From positions 1 to 64,000 of the forward strand of contig JBNKIR010000011.1 of NCBI GenBank assembly GCA_050290785.1: DNA of 64,000 bases, in the 5' to 3' direction. Each line of letters opens with the position of its first letter. The first letter of the stretch is position 1. Origin of the DNA: JAAGZL01 sp050290785. Its GTDB lineage: Bacteria; Pseudomonadota; Gammaproteobacteria; Chromatiales; Chromatiaceae. Positions 59,601-64,000 of this stretch are shown in pieces. The notes beneath the pieces are model-generated. The model made no database searches. It was not told the DNA's origin and saw only the letters and a program-made list of their open reading frames with translations. A program made the translations under genes and the position numbers.

Positions 59601-62600
59601 GTGCCTTCCATTGAGTTGGATTCAACCCAAGATGAGTTTGAGGATGTCCTTGAAGAGAGTATAGAGCTTCTACCGCACGAAGATGGGTTGCAGGTGGAAG
59701 AAGAAGGGCAGGCGCCGGAGATTGAGGCCGGTCTGGAGCTTGAGGTCGAACATGAAGAGCTGGAGCAGAATCTGGAGATTGGCGCAGCAGGACCAGATCA
59801 GTCGGAGATCATCGGGCATGATATAGAGCTCAAGCCAGAGTCAGACGCTGAGCTGCAGGAACCTGAGCAGGATGCGGCGCCAGAACCAGAACCACAGCGG
59901 CTGCAGCCTGTCGCCCCCATGGCTGGCAATAGCGTGGATGCTGAGATTGATATTGATTCCATGGAGGATGATCTCCTCTCAATCTTTATCGAAGAGTCGG
60001 TAGAGTTGATGGACGATATTGATCATGCGCTTATTCAGTGGAATGCTGAGCCGGCCAATATGCATGCGGTACAAGAGCTGCAAAGAAGTCTACATACACT
60101 TAAGGGTGGTGCCAGGCTTGCTGGCGTGAAAGAGATAGGTGATTTAAGTCATGCCTTCGAGTCACTTATTGCAGGGATCGAGCGCGGTAACGTAGCCAAC
60201 AGCAGTGAGTTGCGAGATCTGGCCCAGAGCGTCTCTGATGTGTTGGTAACTCAAATTGAAGAGGTGGGCGCAAAGGGAGAGGTGCATCCTGCGGAGGATA
60301 TGCTCGCTGAGATCAAGGAGTTTATATCAGGAGAGTCTGCCAAACCGGATGAGTCAGGAGAGGATGATAGAGAGGAGGACCTGCCTGAGATAGAGGTGGC
60401 AGAGGAGCTGGAGGAACCGGAGGAAGCAGAGGAACCGGAGGAAGCAGAGGAACCGGAGGAAGCAGAGGAAGCAGAGGAAGCAGAGGAAGCAGAGGAAGCA
60501 GAGGAAGCAGAGGAAGCAGAGGAAGCAGGGGAAGCAGAGGAAGCAGAGGAAGCAGAGACAGATATGTCTGCGGAGGGAGCCCAATACGAGATCGAGTCGC
60601 AAGATATAGAAGAAGCTCATGAAATTGATGAGGAGCCAGAGCCAGAGCCAGAGGAAGTGGCTGAGTCGAGCGATCAAAAGGACGATGTCAGTCAGGTCAT
60701 AAAGTTTCCCGAGCAGAGGGAAGCACCTGAGCAACAGGATAATGGCCAGGTCCAGGCCGAAGAGGTGGATCTGGTAAGACCGGTGCGTCGTTCCGGTCGA
60801 GAGTATCTGCGTGTAAATCCGGATGTAATGGACAAGCTGGTAAATAATGCCGGTGAGGTCAGCATCTTTCGCTCACGCCTGGAGCAGCAAAGCGGTGCGA
60901 TGGGTTACAGCATCGAGGAGATGAGACATACAGTAGATCGTCTGCGTGAACAGTTGCGTAAGCTGGATATGGAGACAGAGGCACAGATCCTGTTCCGTTA
61001 TGAACGAGACAAGGAAGAGGGTAAGTTGGATGAAGAGGAGTTCGACCCACTGGAACTCGATCGATTCTCTACCCTGCAGCAGCTTTCCAGAGGTCTGATG
61101 GAAACAGTGGGAGACCTTAGCAACATCAATAAGATCCTGGAAACAGAACAGAAAGATACAGAAACTCTGTTGCTGCAACAATCCAGGATTACCACCGATC
61201 TGCAGGATGGGCTCATGCGTACCCGCATGGTCTCATTCAACCAGTTGGTTCCGCGTCTGCAACGTATAGTTCGACAAACCTGTCGTCCGCTGGAAAAACA
61301 GGCGGAGCTTGCGATCAAGGGTGCGGAGATGGAGTTGGATCGCAGTATCCTGGATAGGATGACCGCGCCACTGGAGCATCTGCTGAGAAATGCAGTTTCG
61401 CACGGTATAGAAGATCCGAAGAAACGTAAGAAAAAGAACAAACCTGAAACCGGTTCCATCACAATTGAACTTACCCGTGATGGCAATGATGTGGTTATGA
61501 CTATCTCCGATGATGGCAAGGGATTGGATTTTAAGGCGATCAAGGAGCGTGCCGAGAAGAGAGGTCTGCTGGTCGACGGTGCAAGCGCAAGTGAAGACGA
61601 TCTCACCCAGTTTATCCTGGAGCATGGATTCAGCACGGCCGAATCGATCAACCAGATATCTGGGCGCGGTGTGGGACTGGATGTTGTGGTCAGTGAGATC
61701 AAACAACTTGGCGGAACCATGGAGATCAGTTCTGAGCCTGGTGCAGGTACCAGATTCATCATCTACCTGCCTTTGACCCTGGCCATTACAGACGCCCTCT
61801 TACTGAGGGTTGGTGGCGAGATATATGCTGCCCCATATACGAATGTTGATTCTGTGGTGAGAATCAATAGAGATGAGTTGACCGCTCTATATGAGGATGG
61901 CAAAGGGGTATACACCTTTGGCGATCATGAGTACTCCATAAAGTATCTTGGTGCTCTGCTGGGTACCGGCATGCCAAATCTGGCGGATCAGAAAAAACGT
62001 ATACCCATACTGCTTGTGCGCGCGGGCAAACACCGTGTGGCCATGCATGTGGATGATGTGATCGGTCATCGCCAGATCGTGGTCAAGTCCGTAGGGCCGC
62101 AGCTAAGTACCATCAGGTGGATAACCGGTGGCACTATCCTGGGCGATGGTCGTGTGGCGCTGATTTTGGATGTTAATGCGCTGGTGCGTAAGGATGCGGC
62201 GCTGACGGTAGAGGCGGAAGAACCTGTACAGATCGTTCCAGAGGTCTCCGGTGGCAAGATAAAGATCATGGTTGTGGATGACTCCATCACCGTGCGCAAG
62301 GTAACCGGCAGATTGCTGGAGCGTCATGGTATGGCCGTGGAAACAGCGAAAGATGGTGTCGAGGCGCTTGCCATGCTGCAGGACTACCATCCTGATGTAA
62401 TGCTGCTGGATATTGAAATGCCGCGTATGGATGGTTTTGAAGTCGCCAGGAACATGCGTAGTTCTGAACAAATGAACGACATACCGATCATCATTATCAC
62501 CTCGCGTACCGGTGAGAAGCACCGTACGCTGGCAATGGAGCTCGGAGTCAAGCGCTATCTCGGTAAACCATATCAAGAGTCTGATCTGATCGATACGATC

Positions 62601-62630
62601 CAGGAAGTATTAGAAGAGAGTAAGCAATGA
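56655..62630 (+). CDS. chpA: Chemotaxis-type histidine kinase/response regulator ChpA
   Basis: A 1991-residue hybrid kinase at the heart of the Pil-Chp system. Phosphotransfer (Hpt) modules have His693 (HTLKGSG), His886 (HTLHGSA) and His1147 (HTLKGGA). Two N-terminal segments look like degenerate Hpt domains (His49 in HQVKGTL, His496 in HAIAGAF). Acidic linkers separate them, including a 16-unit Glu-Glu-x tandem repeat (residues about 1250-1297). Then follow the dimerisation domain, the CheA-type ATPase (N box LLRNAVSHGIED, G1 SDDGKGLD, G2 GRGVGLDVV), a CheW domain, and a C-terminal receiver (VVDDSITVRK, LLDIEMPRMDGFE, KPYQ). Pseudomonas ChpA has a similar order and even more phosphotransfer modules. 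Confidence 0.95.
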   Translation: MSETQDHSKIKWIKGELDQVVLQARNALEGYTEGSGNLDLMQTCGKLLHQVKGTLQILELFGATMLADEMEKVANAIAEGDIEQNYEQPAAAALMQGLVQLPDYLEKLQDGALDHPAIILPLINDLRLVRGANILSEAELAAPELEQKLARLEQKVEEGSSRLPRVAKKLRHKYHLCLLKWFYNTDPVTGIEGLRVILERLQDVSGTGQVRSLFQVARAALAAPLENLESPNTSVKLLFGKVDRELKRIIKDGERSVAETPTVSTMRDLLYHVAHIKQDDDLVKSVKKEFDLDSLAISQQLVEQGRESLALPSSELMETLKEAISSELAEIKDVLDLFIRTKNSDSGQLQPLEQPMRKVADTLDLIGHRDLCQRMKKQADKIRDIAISGAVTQESDLLEIAGDIVFVEASLENLASFVKTQIIENTQILDSSRKDAAEKKPLTEEELLPDGEFERLTDSVVREASVDMAKIKDAILVYIKEPKKSQVLEKVPQHFHAIAGAFEMLKMFDISGLLRATAGYVSNELIAHKTIPDMQRLNAFADAITSIEYFMETIADGRGIQNEILDVAREALVRLGTESDSVDEDFYASAIGEETIPGLIHEDDMDPSSKKQEGSSAASHEEVRFAEEHDVKVLQEHVPSADKPSLDEIDPEILEIFIEEAREELEVIREYMTRWLGDVENTDALITFRRSFHTLKGSGRLVGAKVIGEFAWAIENMLNRVIDHTLPISGDITDLLRETLDVLPVLIDYQARGLTPEVDVEPLIERASNLATPDYSAAPTSGTVVDLEIVELEPVADEEDELEVDTGVAESDAGEDDAAADSEVETKSYAHEEAESSEAITLDPTLLEIFSSESRTHIDTINSFLKNCKEMGSVCSLDKEVSRAFHTLHGSAHMAGVDPIAEVSAALESFVNELLDQDRAADGVLLDLIERADGQFETILQAINVPGAQIPDWRGLVEDIESAHDLIIPGDEDEDDSDDSAEVPSIELDSTQDEFEDVLEESIELLPHEDGLQVEEEGQAPEIEAGLELEVEHEELEQNLEIGAAGPDQSEIIGHDIELKPESDAELQEPEQDAAPEPEPQRLQPVAPMAGNSVDAEIDIDSMEDDLLSIFIEESVELMDDIDHALIQWNAEPANMHAVQELQRSLHTLKGGARLAGVKEIGDLSHAFESLIAGIERGNVANSSELRDLAQSVSDVLVTQIEEVGAKGEVHPAEDMLAEIKEFISGESAKPDESGEDDREEDLPEIEVAEELEEPEEAEEPEEAEEPEEAEEAEEAEEAEEAEEAEEAEEAGEAEEAEEAETDMSAEGAQYEIESQDIEEAHEIDEEPEPEPEEVAESSDQKDDVSQVIKFPEQREAPEQQDNGQVQAEEVDLVRPVRRSGREYLRVNPDVMDKLVNNAGEVSIFRSRLEQQSGAMGYSIEEMRHTVDRLREQLRKLDMETEAQILFRYERDKEEGKLDEEEFDPLELDRFSTLQQLSRGLMETVGDLSNINKILETEQKDTETLLLQQSRITTDLQDGLMRTRMVSFNQLVPRLQRIVRQTCRPLEKQAELAIKGAEMELDRSILDRMTAPLEHLLRNAVSHGIEDPKKRKKKNKPETGSITIELTRDGNDVVMTISDDGKGLDFKAIKERAEKRGLLVDGASASEDDLTQFILEHGFSTAESINQISGRGVGLDVVVSEIKQLGGTMEISSEPGAGTRFIIYLPLTLAITDALLLRVGGEIYAAPYTNVDSVVRINRDELTALYEDGKGVYTFGDHEYSIKYLGALLGTGMPNLADQKKRIPILLVRAGKHRVAMHVDDVIGHRQIVVKSVGPQLSTIRWITGGTILGDGRVALILDVNALVRKDAALTVEAEEPVQIVPEVSGGKIKIMVVDDSITVRKVTGRLLERHGMAVETAKDGVEALAMLQDYHPDVMLLDIEMPRMDGFEVARNMRSSEQMNDIPIIIITSRTGEKHRTLAMELGVKRYLGKPYQESDLIDTIQEVLEESKQ
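60402..60545 (+). repeat. 9-bp coding tandem repeat (Glu-Glu-Ala/Pro) in chpA
   Basis: Sixteen in-frame 9-bp units of the form GAGGAAGCA (Glu-Glu-Ala), with early variants ending in CTG or CCG (Leu, Pro) and one GGGGAAGCA (Gly-Glu-Ala). The last ten are nearly identical at the DNA level, so the array is young or prone to slippage. Being a multiple of three, length changes keep the frame. Confidence 0.9.
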
Positions 62631-63097
62631 GCAAAGATGCTGGCACTGGTATTGAGATTCGTGGTGTGTTGCTTCCTCTGCATGAGGCCCAGTTGTTGTT
62701 GCCCAACGCCTCCGTTTCCGAGGTGGTTGGGTTGGATGAGTTGAGGGAAGTGCCTGATATGCCAAACTGGTTCCTGGGGATACAGCTGTGGCGTGGCCAG
62801 GAGATACCGGTGATCTCCTTTGAGGAGCTGGTCGAGGTGCCCTCAATTGAGCCTGGCACGCGCTCCCGGGTGGCGGTCTGTAACACGCTGGGGGGTAATC
62901 CAAGACGTCCCTTCATAGGTCTGTTGCTGACATCCATGCCGCGTCTGGTACGGATCACTGAAGATGTGGTGGCGCCTCAGGGTAATGAGCAGGAGCTGGG
63001 TGAGGCGGTAAAACGCCAAGTCGTAATCAACGGTGAGAATGCCTGGATACCTGATATGAACTCCGTAGAGTGGGTTGTGCAGGAGGCTATGTCCTGA
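62627..63097 (+). CDS. chpC: CheW-like protein ChpC
   Basis: A 156-residue CheW-domain protein overlapping the chpA stop by 4 nt. Core: LLPLHEAQLLLPNASVSEVV, WFLGIQLWRGQEIPVISFEE, then RVAVCNTLGGNPRRPFIGLL, ending with an aromatic acidic tail (NAWIPDMNSVEWVVQEA). It matches ChpC, the second adaptor in Pil-Chp systems. In Pseudomonas a methylesterase gene (chpB) lies between chpA and chpC; here there is none. Confidence 0.88.
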   Translation: MSKDAGTGIEIRGVLLPLHEAQLLLPNASVSEVVGLDELREVPDMPNWFLGIQLWRGQEIPVISFEELVEVPSIEPGTRSRVAVCNTLGGNPRRPFIGLLLTSMPRLVRITEDVVAPQGNEQELGEAVKRQVVINGENAWIPDMNSVEWVVQEAMS

Positions 63098-63106
63098 GTC
63101 GAATCC

Positions 63107-63838
63107 TTAGCGGTAATCTCCCCAAAGCGTTTGTATGGAGGCGATGGCCGCAAGTGGCGCCGTCTCTGTCCGTAGTATCCTTGGCCCAATAGATATACCT
63201 CTGAATCCGTGTGCCTCGGCGGCACCCAGCTCGGCGTCACTCAGCCCCCCTTCAGGTCCGACCAGGATACTGATCCTGGCTGCAGGTTGTTCCAACGAGC
63301 CGATGCCTGTTTCCGCCCTCGGATCAAGTACCAGACAGGTACCCTCCTGTGGCGTATCAAACCATTTATCTATCGCCATGCCTTGGTTTAGTACAGGTAT
63401 TCTGCATCTGCCCGACTGCTCACAGGCCGATATCATCACCCTGCGCCAGTGTTGTTCACGTTTCTGCAGCCTTTCCCCTTTAAGATTTACCACACCATAT
63501 GTTGAGAATAGAGGCGTTATCTCGGTGACCCCCATCTCAACCGCTTTCTGGATAGCGAAGTCCATTCGCTCGCCCTTGGAAACGGCGATGCAGAGGTGGA
63601 TCTGCAGTTGGCTCTCTTTCTCCGGCCCTGAGCAGGATGTTACTGTGATAGATGCGTTCTTCTTTGATACCGATGCAATCGTTGCCGGGTAGTTATAACC
63701 GTTGCCATTAAATAGTATCAAATCAGCACCGGCGCGCAGACGCAGGACCTGGATCAGGTGGCGGGAGGCGTCCGGTTCCAGGATTATCTCTTGCCCTGGT
63801 CCCAGGGGCTGCTCTGTATAGATACGTGGTACACGCAT
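63107..63838 (-). CDS. rsmE: 16S rRNA (uracil1498-N3)-methyltransferase RsmE
   Basis: SPOUT-class methyltransferase of 243 residues. N-terminal PUA-like part (RVPRIYTEQPLGPGQEIILE, SRHLIQVLRLRAGADLILFNG), then the knotted SAM site with ISILVGPEGGLSDAELGAAE and ISIGPRILRTETAPLAAIAS, both RsmE signatures. It converges on chpC with 9 nt between the stops. Confidence 0.95.
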   Translation of the reverse strand: MRVPRIYTEQPLGPGQEIILEPDASRHLIQVLRLRAGADLILFNGNGYNYPATIASVSKKNASITVTSCSGPEKESQLQIHLCIAVSKGERMDFAIQKAVEMGVTEITPLFSTYGVVNLKGERLQKREQHWRRVMISACEQSGRCRIPVLNQGMAIDKWFDTPQEGTCLVLDPRAETGIGSLEQPAARISILVGPEGGLSDAELGAAEAHGFRGISIGPRILRTETAPLAAIASIQTLWGDYR

Positions 63839-63950
63839 GGATAGGTTATCTCGGCGAAATGGCTTCTCAATAATGGAATGATGTGATCTATGCTATTAAT
63901 ATGAGGCACAGCTCCTAAGTAACAAACAGATATTATTACAGGAACGGTAA

Positions 63951-64000
63951 ATGACAAAACATATAGGAATCCTGACCGCGGGCGGTGACAGTCCTGGCCT
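63951..64000 (+). CDS. 6-phosphofructokinase, 5' end only
   Basis: Only the first 16 codons are inside the window: MTKHIGILTAGGDSPG. This is the N-terminal strand and glycine-rich phosphate loop of phosphofructokinases (ILTxGGDxPGxN). ATP- and pyrophosphate-dependent forms share it, so the donor cannot be decided. An AGGAACGG stretch just upstream serves as ribosome site. The gene continues past the right edge. Confidence 0.7.
   Translation, partial: MTKHIGILTAGGDSPG

Noticed and set aside
60354..60734. Cys-Phe-Leu repeat frame on the minus strand
   Set aside because: Reverse reading of the Glu-Glu-Ala repeat in chpA; not a real membrane protein.

Overview
This 64 kb window is ordinary-density chromosome from a gammaproteobacterium. 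The best fit is a Chromatiales-like or sulfur-oxidiser-like lineage, but that is an inference. It rests on gene order (comF-bioBFHCD, ftsY-ftsE-ftsX-rpoH, coaD-ferredoxin, yrbG-kdsD-kdsC-lptCAB-rpoN-hpf-ptsN-hprK-rapZ, metX-metW, yggS|pilT-pilU, pyrR-pyrB-pyrC', pilGHIJ-chpA), on an HPr kinase coupled to a permease-free regulatory PTS, on an Allochromatium-type 2[4Fe-4S] ferredoxin, and on a split YeeE/YedE sulfur-transport pair. No rRNA, tRNA, CRISPR array or prophage was recognised.

Layout. 1-1.45 kb: an integron-type tyrosine recombinase with an unusual N-terminal extension; its attI side is cut off by the left edge. 1.45-7.9 kb: comF, divergent from a complete biotin operon (bioB-F-H-C-D), then a DAHP synthase. 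The comF/bioB gap carries a candidate BirA operator. 7.9-8.45 kb: a gene-free stretch with three kinds of palindromic repeat and two strong hairpin terminators. 8.45-12.3 kb (minus strand): ftsY-ftsE-ftsX-rpoH. The rpoH leader shows both a textbook sigma-32 promoter and a near-perfect CIRCE (HrcA) operator. 12.4-16.7 kb: an M16 peptidase pair, rsmD, coaD and ferredoxin. 16.7-20.6 kb: REP-like repeats followed by a five-gene cluster of mostly unrecognised proteins. This is the strongest candidate here for something undescribed. It meets, tail to tail, two YeeE/YedE half-transporters and mutM. 22.8-26.3 kb: a Gld-type ABC system.

26.5-36.0 kb (minus strand): one long conserved block for LPS transport and KDO synthesis (kdsD, kdsC, lptC, lptA, lptB), then rpoN, hpf and the nitrogen/regulatory PTS (ptsN, hprK, rapZ, EIIA-Man-like, HPr). 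No enzyme I or sugar permease is present. 36-42.9 kb (minus strand): DUF4426, metW and metX, a dynamin-like GTPase, yggU, yggT, proC, yggS. 43.1-45.3 kb: pilT-pilU. 45.3-53.0 kb (minus strand): pyrK-like, a catalytically dead-looking dihydroorotase (pyrC'), pyrB, pyrR, ruvX, yqgE, a TonB-like protein, apbE, gshB. 53.4-63.1 kb: the twitching-motility chemosensory operon pilG-pilH-pilI-pilJ-chpA-chpC, without the CheR/CheB-type adaptation genes. ChpA holds a long Glu-Glu-Ala tandem repeat. The window ends with rsmE (minus) and the first codons of a phosphofructokinase.

Sequence-level signals most worth checking: the dual heat-shock control of rpoH, the BirA-like site, REP hairpins with compensatory stem changes, and the unknown cluster at 17139-20630.
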